A stretch of 64,000 bases of DNA, from NCBI GenBank assembly GCA_900466005.1, contig UEGQ01000002.1, positions 62,001 through 126,000 on the forward strand, read 5' to 3'. Of this stretch, positions 29,369-38,414 are shown piece by piece; position 1 is the stretch's first letter, and each line of letters opens with the position of its first letter. Below the pieces are notes generated by a model. The model was not told the origin of the DNA, made no database searches, and was given only the letters and a program-made list of their open reading frames with translations. Position numbers and translations under genes: made by a program. Source of the DNA: Hyphomicrobiales bacterium (GTDB lineage: Bacteria > Pseudomonadota > Alphaproteobacteria > Rhizobiales > Rhizobiaceae).

Positions 29369-29821
29369 ATGAGCAGACAGGTATTGCTGGCCCGGCCACA
29401 TCCATTCATCGTTAGCGAAATGAAGCCCTGGCTGGAACAGGGCGGGTATTCGGTCCAGCGACCCGACAACGTCGATGATCTTGCCGGCCATGCGCGCGCC
29501 TGCGTCGGGGCAGTCATTTCGCTTGCCGTGTCATCATCGATCACCGCTGGCGCAGCGGACGTTCTCAAGAGTGTCCGGCAGGCAAATCCGTCGCTGCCGA
29601 TCCTGTTCGCGGCGCTCCGCCCCTATAAACAGATCAGGCCAGAGATAGAACGCCTGCTTCAAGGCCTGGGTGTCGCGGGAAGCGTTCTCGGCGTGGATCA
29701 GGGTGCCGGTTCGCTCTTTCTTGGTGCCGGCACGACGTTCCTCTACGTATCCAAGGAGGATCTTTCTGACAATACACGAAGCAGCAAAGCGCGGGCCCTC
29801 CTTGCGAAGCACTTTGTTTGA
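29369..29821 (+). CDS. Hypothetical protein, receiver-like fold
   Basis: 150-residue protein starting MSRQVLLARPHPFIVSEMKPWLEQGGYSV. The alternating hydrophobic strands and helices, and the PSLPILFAALRPYK segment, recall a CheY-like receiver, but the phospho-acceptor Asp is not evident. First gene of a tight run: its stop overlaps the possible TTG start of the next gene. No family could be named with confidence. Confidence 0.55.
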   Translation: MSRQVLLARPHPFIVSEMKPWLEQGGYSVQRPDNVDDLAGHARACVGAVISLAVSSSITAGAADVLKSVRQANPSLPILFAALRPYKQIRPEIERLLQGLGVAGSVLGVDQGAGSLFLGAGTTFLYVSKEDLSDNTRSSKARALLAKHFV

Positions 29822-29826
29822 CGGCC

Positions 29827-30927
29827 ATGCGGTTGGTCCTTGTCGGCGGCGGCCACGCCCATCTGATCGTGCTGGAGGCCTTGGCGAAGCGCCGTGAAGC
29901 TGCGCTCGACGTTACGCTGGTAACGCCGTCTCGCTGGCAATACTACTCGGGCATGCTTCCCGGCTGGATCATGGGAAGATACGACAACGGCGACTGCCGC
30001 GTGGACGTGCGCCCTCTGGCGTCACAGGCTGGTGTGCGCCTGATCCTCGACCGTGTTGCCGCCATGGATGCGGACCGGAACCTCCTGTGCCTGGGAGATG
30101 GCAGCCATCTCGAATACGATCTTCTGTCGCTCGATACGGGCAGCGAGACCAATGTCGAATGGCTGGCAAGCCTGTCCGAGCGATTGCTGACCGTCAAGCC
30201 GATCGAGCAGTTTTGCGAACTGTGGCGAAAGGTCTTCAATCAGCTCGCAGCGCTCCGAAGCTCGCGCATCGTGGTCGTGGGCGGAGGAGCGGCCGGGGCC
30301 GAATTATCGATCGCCGTGAAGACAGCGCTGTCGGCGGCCGATGGGGAATGCTCGGTCACACTGGTCACGGGCAACTCCGGACTGCTTTCCGGCCACAATC
30401 CCATGGTCCAGCGACACATGCAGTCTGCGCTCGAGGCCGCTGGGATCACGATCCTGCACGAGCGGGCGGCAGGGGTTGAAGACGGCGTACTCTTGCCGGG
30501 CGGCGAACTGGTAAAGGCGGATTTCGTGATCGCCGCGACAGGGGCTCGACCGTCGGCATTTCTGGCCCGATCGCGGCTGGGTCTCAGCGACAACGGCTTT
30601 GTTGCGGTCGACAGCTTTCACAGAAGCGTATCGCATCACAATGTTTTTGCGGCGGGAGACGTGTCTGCCCGCTTGGACAACGCCACAACGAGATCCGGTG
30701 TACATGCGGTGCGGGCGGGACCGATATTGGCGCACAACCTGATCGCGGCAGCCAAGGATCGACCCCTTCGACCCTACAGGGCCAGACAACGGTCCCTCTA
30801 TCTACTGGTGTCGGGACCGGACAAGGCGATCCTCTCGTGGGGTGGTCTGGGGGCTGTGGGGAGATGGGCCTGGTGCTGGAAGGACAGGATCGATCGCAAT
30901 TTCATCAAACGTTTTCGCCAGGGCTGA
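29827..30927 (+). CDS. FAD-dependent pyridine nucleotide-disulfide oxidoreductase (SelD-linked/NDH-2-like family)
   Basis: 366-residue flavoprotein. N-terminal FAD motif LVLVGGGHAHLIVLEAL, central NAD motif VVVGGGAAGAELSIAV and the C-terminal FAD motif NVFAAGDVSA are all visible. The GGHAHL form is typical of the family often fused to, or beside, selenide water dikinase (SelD), related to type II NADH dehydrogenases. ATG at 29827 is chosen; an in-frame TTG at 29818 overlaps the previous stop. It is followed by nrtS and a sigma factor. The electron acceptor is unknown. Confidence 0.8.
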   Translation: MRLVLVGGGHAHLIVLEALAKRREAALDVTLVTPSRWQYYSGMLPGWIMGRYDNGDCRVDVRPLASQAGVRLILDRVAAMDADRNLLCLGDGSHLEYDLLSLDTGSETNVEWLASLSERLLTVKPIEQFCELWRKVFNQLAALRSSRIVVVGGGAAGAELSIAVKTALSAADGECSVTLVTGNSGLLSGHNPMVQRHMQSALEAAGITILHERAAGVEDGVLLPGGELVKADFVIAATGARPSAFLARSRLGLSDNGFVAVDSFHRSVSHHNVFAAGDVSARLDNATTRSGVHAVRAGPILAHNLIAAAKDRPLRPYRARQRSLYLLVSGPDKAILSWGGLGAVGRWAWCWKDRIDRNFIKRFRQG

Positions 30928-30946
30928 ATGAGGCAGGGTCTTAAAG

Positions 30947-31168
30947 ATGCAGGAGTTCTTTGCCGTGGCCTTGCAGCGTTCCATCGTCACGAATGCGGTT
31001 CGGATCTCGCTCTTTGTCGGCACGGTCCTCAATCTCATCAATCAAGGGGGAACCGTATTGTCCGGAGACGCCCCGTCGTGGCCGCATGTAGTCTTGAACT
31101 ACGCCGTGCCGTATTGTGTCGCAACGTACAGTGCGGTGCGTATTGCAATGAAGCGCAAGGGGGAATGA
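30947..31168 (+). CDS. nrtS: NrtS family small membrane protein
   Basis: 73-residue protein with two membrane segments (about 14-32 and 47-65). It resembles the NrtS nitrate/nitrite transporter family, with GTVLNLINQGG and NYAVPYCVATYSAVR as the recognisable stretches. Its TGA overlaps the following sigma-factor start (ATGATGA). The link to nitrate rests on family naming; nothing else here is a nitrate gene. Confidence 0.65.
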   Translation: MQEFFAVALQRSIVTNAVRISLFVGTVLNLINQGGTVLSGDAPSWPHVVLNYAVPYCVATYSAVRIAMKRKGE

Positions 31169-31764
31169 TGAACCTGACTGCCGTTACTTTCGACGACCCT
31201 GCGTTTCTCACTGATCTTCGTGCCCAGATGCTGAAGTTCGCGACCCTGCAGCTTTCGGATCCGATCGCCGCGGAAGATGCAGTTCAGGAGGCACTCACCG
31301 GCGCTCTGCGCAATGCCACGTCCTTTGGCGGTCGCTCCGCCCTTCGAACCTGGGTTTTCGCAATCCTGAAGAACAAGATCGTCGATATGATCCGGCAACG
31401 TCAACGGCGAGCCGAAATCCAGCCCCTCCTGAACTTTGAATCCGACGACGAAGAGACGACGGAGCTCTTCGATCGCCGCGGCATGTGGCGACCGGAGGAC
31501 CGGCCGACGGATTGGGGAAACCCGGAAGATGAACTGCTTGGCAAGGAGTTCTGGCGCGTGTTCGACGCTTGCCTCAATCACCTGCCCGCCCAACAGGGGC
31601 GGATTTTCATGATGCGCGAATTCCTCGAAATGGCGACGACGGAAATATGCGCCGAAGCCGACATTACGGTTTCGAACCTCAATGTCCTGCTTCACAGGGC
31701 AAGGCTCCGCCTGCGCGGTTGCCTTGAAAGCCACTGGTTCGCAAAGGAGACCGCCGAATGCTGA
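31168..31764 (+). CDS. ECF-type RNA polymerase sigma factor
   Basis: 198-residue extracytoplasmic-function sigma factor. Region 2 shows DPIAAEDAVQEALTGALRN and RSALRTWVFAILKNKIVDMIRQ (about 34-75). Region 4 shows HLPAQQGRIFMMREFLEMATTEIC and NLNVLLHRARLRLRGCLE (about 138-190). A linker of about 40 residues carries a WRPEDRPTDWGNPEDEL segment. The ATG at 31165 is an equally possible start. It overlaps the anti-sigma gene by 7 bases, the standard pairing. Confidence 0.9.
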   Translation: MNLTAVTFDDPAFLTDLRAQMLKFATLQLSDPIAAEDAVQEALTGALRNATSFGGRSALRTWVFAILKNKIVDMIRQRQRRAEIQPLLNFESDDEETTELFDRRGMWRPEDRPTDWGNPEDELLGKEFWRVFDACLNHLPAQQGRIFMMREFLEMATTEICAEADITVSNLNVLLHRARLRLRGCLESHWFAKETAEC

Positions 31765-31964
31765 ACTGCTGGACGGCAACCGGGCTCGCCTCGCAGGCGA
31801 TGGAACGCAAACTGACGATGATGGAGCGTCTCAAACTGAACGCGCATATTGCCATGTGTTCCGGCTGTCGCAACTTCACGTCTCAGGTTCGCGACCTGCG
31901 GCAAATGTCCCGTTTCTACTGCTCCGGAGCCGGGCAGGACGAAAGCCCGAAAAAGCAGGACTGA
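31758..31964 (+). CDS. Zinc-finger anti-sigma factor
   Basis: 68-residue soluble protein with the HxxxCxxC zinc motif (NAHIAMCSGC, His30, Cys34, Cys37) of the ZAS class. There is no membrane segment, so it should act in the cytoplasm, as in redox- or metal-sensing sigma/anti-sigma pairs. Overlap with the sigma gene supports that they form a pair. The signal is unknown. Confidence 0.85.
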   Translation: MLNCWTATGLASQAMERKLTMMERLKLNAHIAMCSGCRNFTSQVRDLRQMSRFYCSGAGQDESPKKQD

Positions 31965-32009
31965 GTTCGGCCGGCTGTAAGATTACGCCCGGTTCCACGA
32001 CGAAAGGGC

Positions 32010-34196
32010 ATGAAGGCTCTTTCTCCGGGGTGGAACTTGAAACGCGCAATTACTGTCGCCCTCATAGGGATCGTCACGGGCATCGTTTACGTATATGGCA
32101 GGGAACACATCCCCTCCCTGCCCGAGCTGAAGGCGAATATGGCCTTCCTCACCGCGACGGTCGAAGACAAGCCGCTGACCTCGGTCCTTCTGTACTTCGG
32201 CACCTATGTCGCCGTTGCTGCGTTTTCCGTACCTGCCGGCACGTTGATGACCTTGGCCGGCGGTGCACTTTTCGGTTTCTGGGGCGGATTGCTGATCGTC
32301 TCTTTTGCCTCGAGCCTCGGCGCACTCCTCGCCTTTCTTGTGTCCAGGCTTCTTCTCCACGATGTCGTGCAGCGACGCTACGGTTCGCGTCTTGCACCGT
32401 TCAACGATGGCCTCAAGAAGGACGGCGCATTCTATCTGTTCACACTGCGCCTCATTCCCGTGTTCCCCTTCTTTGTCGTGAACCTGGTCATGGGCCTGAC
32501 CCCCGTTCGTGCCCGGACCTTCTACTGGGTCAGCCAGCTGGGCATGCTGCCGGCGACCGCCGTGTATGTGAACGCGGGAACACAACTGGCGCAAATCGAC
32601 AATGCCCGTGATGTCCTGTCGCCGGGCATCCTCGCCTCGTTCGCCCTGATCGGCGTCTTTCCCTGGATCGCCAGGCGGATGCTCGCCTTTTGGAAGCAAC
32701 GCAAGGTCTATCGCCGGTGGCGCAAACCCCGCAGCTTCGATCGCAATCTGATCGTCATCGGCGCAGGGGCCGCCGGCCTCGTCAGCGCCTATATCGCTGC
32801 AGCCGTCAAGGCCAAGGTCACGCTCGTCGAAGCCCACAAGATGGGCGGCGACTGCCTGAACTACGGCTGCGTGCCAAGCAAGGCCCTGATCAAAAGCGCC
32901 AAGCTTGCCAAGCAGATACGCAACGCCGATCAGTATGGTCTGTTGGCGACCGAACCGGCTTTTTCCTTTCGCCGCGTCATGCGGCGAATTCACGATGTCA
33001 TCGCCGAAGTCGCGCCACACGACAGCGTCGAGCGATACGAAGGGCTCGGCGTCGAGGTGCTGCGGGGTCATGCACGCATCAGGGATCCATGGACCGTCGA
33101 GATCACCCTCCCGGACGGCAAGGTCCGGACGCTCACGACCCGAGCCATCATCATTGCAACCGGCGCCAGTCCATTCGTCCCGCCGCTCCCGGGCATCGAC
33201 GAGGTCGGCTACCTGACCTCCGACACCCTGTGGGACCGATTTGCCGACCTCGACGTGCCGCCAAAACGGCTGGTGGTCCTGGGTGGAGGCCCCATCGGCT
33301 GCGAGTTCGCCCAGAGCTTCGCCCGTCTCGGGTCCAGCGTGACACAGATCGAAATGGCACCGAGACTGCTCGTCCGCGAAGACGACGATGTGTCGAACTA
33401 TGCGCTCGAGGCACTGCAGAACGATGGCGTTCGCGTCCTCACGGGGCACAGGGCGCTTTCCTGCGAAGTCCATGATGGCGAAAAGGCAATCATCGTCGAA
33501 AAGGATGGCGAGCAGCAGCGGATCGCATTCGATGAACTGATCTGCGCGGTCGGCAGGTCTCCTCGCCTGAAAGGCTTCGGTCTCGAGGAACTGGGAATAC
33601 CGGTCGGGCGCACTGTCGAGACAAACGCCTACCTCGAAACGATCTACCCCAACATTCTGGCCGCCGGCGATGTTGCTGGCCCGTATCAGTTCACCCATAC
33701 GGCGGGACACCAGGCCTGGTTTGCTGCGGTCAATGCGCTGTTTGGCACGTTCAAGAAGTTCAGGGCCGACTACCGGGTTGTTCCGTGGACGACTTTCATC
33801 GATCCGGAAGTGGCTCGCGTCGGCCTGAACGAACAGGAAGCCCGCGAACAAGGCATTCCCTTCGAAGTGACTCGCTACGGCATCGATGACCTCGACCGGG
33901 CGATCGCCGATGGAACGGCGCACGGCTTCGTCAGGGTGCTGACGGTTCCCGGCAAGGACACTCTGCTCGGGGTGACCATCGTCGGCGAACATGCCGGCGA
34001 CCTTCTCGCGGAGTTCGTGCTGGCGATGAAGCACGGGCTCGGCCTCAACAAGATCCTGTCCACGATCCACACCTACCCGACCCTGGCCGAGGCCAACAAG
34101 TATGTCGCCGGAGAGTGGCGACGCGCCCACGTCTCTCGCCGCGTGCAATCGTTTCTGGAAACCTTCCACCGCTACCGGCGCGGAGAGCGCGCATGA
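32010..34196 (+). CDS. Fusion of TVP38/TMEM64 membrane protein and mercuric-reductase-like flavoprotein
   Basis: 728 residues in two parts. Residues 1-235 form a DedA-like TVP38/TMEM64 membrane domain with about five hydrophobic segments and the GALFGFWGG and RLIPVFPFFVVNLVMG motifs. Residues 245-710 form a class I pyridine nucleotide-disulfide oxidoreductase: FAD motif VIGAGAAGLVSAY, redox disulfide GGDCLNYGCVPSKAL, NAD motif VLGGGPIGCEFAQ, FAD motif NILAAGDVAG, and the dimer-domain HTYPTLAEA. No heavy-metal-binding domain is seen. The next gene overlaps by ATGA. Substrate unknown; the redox site is intact. Confidence 0.9.
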   Translation: MKALSPGWNLKRAITVALIGIVTGIVYVYGREHIPSLPELKANMAFLTATVEDKPLTSVLLYFGTYVAVAAFSVPAGTLMTLAGGALFGFWGGLLIVSFASSLGALLAFLVSRLLLHDVVQRRYGSRLAPFNDGLKKDGAFYLFTLRLIPVFPFFVVNLVMGLTPVRARTFYWVSQLGMLPATAVYVNAGTQLAQIDNARDVLSPGILASFALIGVFPWIARRMLAFWKQRKVYRRWRKPRSFDRNLIVIGAGAAGLVSAYIAAAVKAKVTLVEAHKMGGDCLNYGCVPSKALIKSAKLAKQIRNADQYGLLATEPAFSFRRVMRRIHDVIAEVAPHDSVERYEGLGVEVLRGHARIRDPWTVEITLPDGKVRTLTTRAIIIATGASPFVPPLPGIDEVGYLTSDTLWDRFADLDVPPKRLVVLGGGPIGCEFAQSFARLGSSVTQIEMAPRLLVREDDDVSNYALEALQNDGVRVLTGHRALSCEVHDGEKAIIVEKDGEQQRIAFDELICAVGRSPRLKGFGLEELGIPVGRTVETNAYLETIYPNILAAGDVAGPYQFTHTAGHQAWFAAVNALFGTFKKFRADYRVVPWTTFIDPEVARVGLNEQEAREQGIPFEVTRYGIDDLDRAIADGTAHGFVRVLTVPGKDTLLGVTIVGEHAGDLLAEFVLAMKHGLGLNKILSTIHTYPTLAEANKYVAGEWRRAHVSRRVQSFLETFHRYRRGERA

Positions 34197-34828
34197 TCGA
34201 TCGCTACGTCCTGCCTCTGCAGAAACGGATCTTGCAGCCGGTCGCAAGCCAGGTGGCCAAGCATGGAGTTCATGCGGACGTCATAAGCCTTTCAGGCTTC
34301 GCCGTCGGATTGTCGGCCGTTCCGCTCCTGGCATTCGGCCTGTACCATGAGGCACTTCTCGCCATCTTGCTCAATCGGCTGTTCGACGGCCTTGACGGAG
34401 CGGTTGCGCGGGCGGCCGGGCCGACCGACCGGGGCGCGTTCATCGACATTGCCTTCGACTTCTTCTTCTACGCTGCGGTGCCGGTCGGCTTCGCGATCGC
34501 CGATCCGGCCGTGAATGCCCTGCCCGCGGCAATCCTGGTTGCGTCGTTCATGGGAACGGGGTCGAGCTTCCTCGCATTTGCCATCATCGCCGCGAAGCGC
34601 GGATTGACGGCCGCGGACTACCCGCAAAAGGGGATCTATTATCTGGGCGGCCTTGCAGAGGGAGCGGAGACGATTGCCGTCTTCGTCGCGATGTGTCTCT
34701 GGCCAAATCATTTTCCGCTCATCGCGTTTTCCTACGCCGCGATATGCCTGATCACGACGGTAACCCGCTGGCGTCAGGGATGGGTCGCCTTCACGCAGAA
34801 AGACGTCGGCTCGGATGTAAGAACTTAG
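34193..34828 (+). CDS. ynjF: CDP-alcohol phosphatidyltransferase (YnjF-like)
   Basis: 211-residue membrane enzyme. The catalytic CDP-alcohol motif is complete: DGLDGAVAR, eight residues, then G-x3-D-x3-D (GAFIDIAFD). About five hydrophobic segments follow. The family transfers a phosphatidyl-type group from a CDP-alcohol. The start overlaps the previous stop. The position beside a YnjBCD-type transporter matches E. coli ynjF, whose substrate is also unknown. Confidence 0.85.
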   Translation: MIDRYVLPLQKRILQPVASQVAKHGVHADVISLSGFAVGLSAVPLLAFGLYHEALLAILLNRLFDGLDGAVARAAGPTDRGAFIDIAFDFFFYAAVPVGFAIADPAVNALPAAILVASFMGTGSSFLAFAIIAAKRGLTAADYPQKGIYYLGGLAEGAETIAVFVAMCLWPNHFPLIAFSYAAICLITTVTRWRQGWVAFTQKDVGSDVRT

Positions 34829-34878
34829 CTGCTCCGGCGACCAATGCCCATACGCCTATCTTTTCCATGGGAGACTTC

Positions 34879-36072
34879 ATGAAGAACGTTCTTTTGGTGA
34901 CCGCAGCGCTGTTGATCTCAGCGGGAAGCCCCCTCGCCGACGACCGCTGGGACGACACCCTCGCCAAAGCGCGCGGCCAAACCGTCTATTGGAACGCATG
35001 GGGTGGAGACGAACGAACCAACGCCTTCATCTCCTGGGCGGGCGAACAGGTCAAGGCGCGCTATGGAGTGACCATTCAACAGGTCAAGCTGACCGATACG
35101 GCGGAAGCCGTGACCCGCGTTATCGCGGAGAAGGCTGCGGGCAAGACCGAAGGAGGTTCCGTCGACCTGATCTGGATAAACGGTCCCAATTTTCTCTCGA
35201 TGAAAGAAAAGGGACTTCTGCACGGCCCGTTCGTAAATGAACTGCCAAATGCTCGGTTCCTCGACCTCGGCGCGAACTCCGCGGCATCGGTGGATTTCAC
35301 GGTCCCGGTGGAGGGTTACGAATCGCCCTGGCGGCTCGCCAAGTTCGTCTTCAACTATGATTCCGCGCGGGTTCAAGCACCACCGAAGTCCATGAAGGCG
35401 CTGCTCGAATGGGCAAAGGAGCATCCGGGACGTTTTACCCATCCCGATGTCAGCAACTTTATGGGCGCCACATTTCTCAAACAGGCCCTGATCGAACTCG
35501 CACCTGACCGCAGCGTCCTGCAAGCCCCTGTGAACGACGCCAGCTTCGAGACAGCATCGGCGCGGCTTTGGGCCTGGTATGACGCATTGCGACCGAACCT
35601 CTGGCAGGCCGGAACGACGTTCCCTGCCAATGGTTCCGCCCAGCAGCAGTTGCTGAACGACGGAGAGATCGACATGTCGATGTCTTTCGATCCGGCCAGC
35701 GCCGCTGCCGCCATCGCCGGTGGTCAATTGCCCGACACGATCCGAACCTATTCGCTTGACGGTGGGACCATCGGCAATATCAGTTTCGTCGCAATCCCCT
35801 TCAATGCGGCACACAAGGAAGGAGCGGAGGTCGTTGCAGACTTCCTGCTGGAGCCTGCGACACAGGCCCATGCGCAGGATATATCCGTTCTCGGCAGCTT
35901 CTCTGTCCTCGATCAGAACAAGCTGGATGAACAACAGAAGGCGCTCTTTGCCTCTCTGCCGACATCCCCTGCCCTGCCCGGCAACGCCGAGCTTGGAGCA
36001 ACCTTGCTCGAGCCCCATGCATCCTGGATGACCCGGCTTTCGGAGGAATGGGCAAAGCGCTACACGAAATGA
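34879..36072 (+). CDS. ynjB: ABC transporter substrate-binding protein, YnjB family
   Basis: 397-residue secreted binding protein. The signal peptide is MKNVLLVTAALLISAGSPLADD. The mature N-terminus KARGQTVYWNAWGGDERTNAF, and the YESPWRLAKFVFNYDS segment, are typical of YnjB. The start is the ATG with GGGAG at five bases; an in-frame ATG four codons earlier is weaker. It overlaps ynjC by ATGA. The substrate is unproven in any species; iron, thiamine and polyamine binders share the fold. Confidence 0.9.
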   Translation: MKNVLLVTAALLISAGSPLADDRWDDTLAKARGQTVYWNAWGGDERTNAFISWAGEQVKARYGVTIQQVKLTDTAEAVTRVIAEKAAGKTEGGSVDLIWINGPNFLSMKEKGLLHGPFVNELPNARFLDLGANSAASVDFTVPVEGYESPWRLAKFVFNYDSARVQAPPKSMKALLEWAKEHPGRFTHPDVSNFMGATFLKQALIELAPDRSVLQAPVNDASFETASARLWAWYDALRPNLWQAGTTFPANGSAQQQLLNDGEIDMSMSFDPASAAAAIAGGQLPDTIRTYSLDGGTIGNISFVAIPFNAAHKEGAEVVADFLLEPATQAHAQDISVLGSFSVLDQNKLDEQQKALFASLPTSPALPGNAELGATLLEPHASWMTRLSEEWAKRYTK

Positions 36073-37778
36073 GCAGTCGCACCGGCATCTGGTTGCAGTT
36101 CTGTGGAGCCGCCATTCTTTGTGGCGGCTTCGTCGCTCCCATTGCCCTTGGTTTCTGGGAGACGCTGCTCCCGGCATTCGGGATCCTTCCCGCCATCGGC
36201 GCCGACACGTTGAGCCTGGACGCCTGGACTGCGCTTGCCTCCTTGCCAGGCGTCTGGACCAGCCTTCGCCTAACGGTGTTCACCGGACTTCTGTCCACAC
36301 TGCTATCGCTCGGACTTGCCGTTGCCTTTTGCGCGTCCGTGCATGGACGCGTCGACACACGGCGAGCCGAACGTATGCTGTCCCCCCTGCTGGCGACACC
36401 CCATGCGGCGATGGCGATCGGGATCGCATTCCTGATTGCGCCTTCAGGCTGGCTGGCGCGGCTCTTCAGTCCCTGGGCGACGACGTGGGGAGTGCCTCCC
36501 GCCATTACGACGGTCCACGATCCGGCGGGCCTCTCGCTGGTCCTCGGACTCCTGGTCAAGGAAGTCCCTTTTCTGCTCCTCGTGATCATTGCCGCGCTCA
36601 ACCAGGTCTCCGCCCGCCAGCAATTGGCCGCGGGACGCGCGCTCGGCTACGGCCACGGCGTCATCTGGATCAAGATCATCTTCCCCCAGGTCTACCGCCA
36701 GATCCGGCTTCCGGTTTATGCCGTGCTTGCCTTTGCCCTCTCCGTCGTCGACATGGCGATCATTCTCGGGCCTTCAAATCCGCCGGTTCTCTCCGTCGCG
36801 GCCATGCGGTGGTTCATGGCGGCGGATGTCGATCTGCTGTTGCCGGCGGCCGCGGCCTCGATCCTTCAGATCGCCATGGTCGTTGCGGGAATATCGGGCT
36901 GGTGGCTCGGCGAAAAGCTGGTCGCCGCCGCGGGTCGAGCGACGATCCGCCGAGGCGGCAGGGGGCTTGAAAGCGAGCCCTTGATCCGGTTCGCGACCGT
37001 CTGCGTCCTGGCGCTCTTTGCGGCCGGCTTCACGGCAATCTTGTCGTTGATCGTGTGGTCGTTCACCTGGCGCTGGTCCTTCCCGGATGCCATGCCCTCA
37101 TCCTTCACGACGTCCATCTGGGTGCGATCGGCCAGCGGCTGGCTCCGGGCGCTCGCCAACACCGCAGGTCTCGGATTCGGTTCGACCCTGCTTTCGCTCC
37201 TCCTGGCAATCCTCTGGCTCGAAGGCGAGGACCGGAGTGGACGCAGGCTTCTGCCTGGTGCACCGGTCATGCTCTATCTGCCTCTTCTCCTGCCGCAGAT
37301 CGGCTTCCTCTACGGGCTTCAAGTCACTTTCCTGCGCGCAGGGATAGACGGCTCCCTGGCCGCAGTCCTTTGGGGCCACACGCTTTTTGTTTTTCCCTAC
37401 GTGATGCTGGCGCTCAGCGATCCATGGCGAGCACTGGACCGCCGCTATGTACGAACAGCGGCGGCGCTCGGCGCGTCGCCGCTCAGAACCCTGTTCCGCC
37501 TCAAACTCCCACTTCTCCTGCGTCCACTGCTGGCCGCCACAGCCATCGGCTTTGCTGTGAGCGCCGCCCAATATCTGCCGACGCTTTTCCTGGGAACCGG
37601 CCGAATTGCCACGCTCACAACCGAGGCGGTAACGCTCTCGTCCGGCGGGGATCGCAGGATCATAGGTGTCTATGCAGCCCTTCAGGCCCTGGTCCCCTTG
37701 CTCGTCTACGGCATCGCCTTCTCTCTTCCCGGAATGATCTACGCCGGCCGTCGCGAACTCAACGGAGTGACAGTATGA
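36069..37778 (+). CDS. ynjC: ABC transporter double permease, YnjC family
   Basis: 569-residue protein with two fused ABC permease halves and about 12 membrane segments. EAA-type loops are visible in both halves: QLAAGRALGYGHGVIWIKIIFP (about 188-209) and RTAAALGASPLRTLFRLKLPLL (about 459-480). The length matches YnjC. Translationally coupled by ATGA at both ends with ynjB and ynjD. Confidence 0.92.
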   Translation: MSSRTGIWLQFCGAAILCGGFVAPIALGFWETLLPAFGILPAIGADTLSLDAWTALASLPGVWTSLRLTVFTGLLSTLLSLGLAVAFCASVHGRVDTRRAERMLSPLLATPHAAMAIGIAFLIAPSGWLARLFSPWATTWGVPPAITTVHDPAGLSLVLGLLVKEVPFLLLVIIAALNQVSARQQLAAGRALGYGHGVIWIKIIFPQVYRQIRLPVYAVLAFALSVVDMAIILGPSNPPVLSVAAMRWFMAADVDLLLPAAAASILQIAMVVAGISGWWLGEKLVAAAGRATIRRGGRGLESEPLIRFATVCVLALFAAGFTAILSLIVWSFTWRWSFPDAMPSSFTTSIWVRSASGWLRALANTAGLGFGSTLLSLLLAILWLEGEDRSGRRLLPGAPVMLYLPLLLPQIGFLYGLQVTFLRAGIDGSLAAVLWGHTLFVFPYVMLALSDPWRALDRRYVRTAAALGASPLRTLFRLKLPLLLRPLLAATAIGFAVSAAQYLPTLFLGTGRIATLTTEAVTLSSGGDRRIIGVYAALQALVPLLVYGIAFSLPGMIYAGRRELNGVTV

Positions 37779-38413
37779 ACCAGCTCGTACTCGAAGAGAT
37801 TTCAATAGCCGCACCCGGCGCGACGTCATCGCTGATCTCGGACCTCAGCCTGACCGTCGCGCCCGGTGAAATCGTCACCATCATGGGCAAGAGCGGCATC
37901 GGCAAATCAACGCTGCTCTCCTTCATCGGTGGACATCTGGACCGCGGTTTCAAGGCGAGCGGCACGGTGCGTATCGGGGGAAGAGACATCACCGACACCC
38001 CGGCAGAGAAGCGCAAGATCGGAATTCTGTTTCAGGACGATCTCTTGTTTCCGCATCTCTCGGTTGGCGACAACCTTGCCTTTGGCCTTTCTGCGGACGT
38101 CAAGGGACGTAAGGAACGCAGGAGATGCGTCGAGCACGCCCTCGAAAGCGCCGGCCTTGATGGTTTTGCGGACAGGGACCCAGCGACCCTGTCCGGAGGA
38201 CAGCGCGCGCGTGTAGCATTGATGCGCACTTTGCTGGCCCGGCCGGACGCCCTGCTTCTCGATGAGCCCTTTTCGAAATTGGACAATGGCCTCAGGGATG
38301 ACGTTCGTGCGTTCGTCTTCGCGCATGGAAAAGAGCAGAGACTTCCGGTTCTGATGGTCACCCATGATGAGGCCGACGCTGCCGCTGCCGGTGGAAGACA
38401 GCTCCTGTTGTAG
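37775..38413 (+). CDS. ynjD: ABC transporter ATP-binding protein, YnjD family
   Basis: 212-residue ATPase: Walker A GKSGIGKST, signature LSGGQRARV, Walker B ALLLDEPF and the H-loop VTHDE. At the short end for the family, as YnjD is. Its stop lies 1 base before the end of the convergent gene, leaving no room for a terminator. Confidence 0.93.
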   Translation: MNQLVLEEISIAAPGATSSLISDLSLTVAPGEIVTIMGKSGIGKSTLLSFIGGHLDRGFKASGTVRIGGRDITDTPAEKRKIGILFQDDLLFPHLSVGDNLAFGLSADVKGRKERRRCVEHALESAGLDGFADRDPATLSGGQRARVALMRTLLARPDALLLDEPFSKLDNGLRDDVRAFVFAHGKEQRLPVLMVTHDEADAAAAGGRQLLL

Positions 38414-38414
38414 C

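Noticed and set aside
31983..34247. 754-codon minus-strand open frame opposite the TVP38-oxidoreductase fusion
   Set aside because: The opposite strand encodes a complete recognisable enzyme; the antisense product has no motif and abnormal His/Asp/Arg composition.
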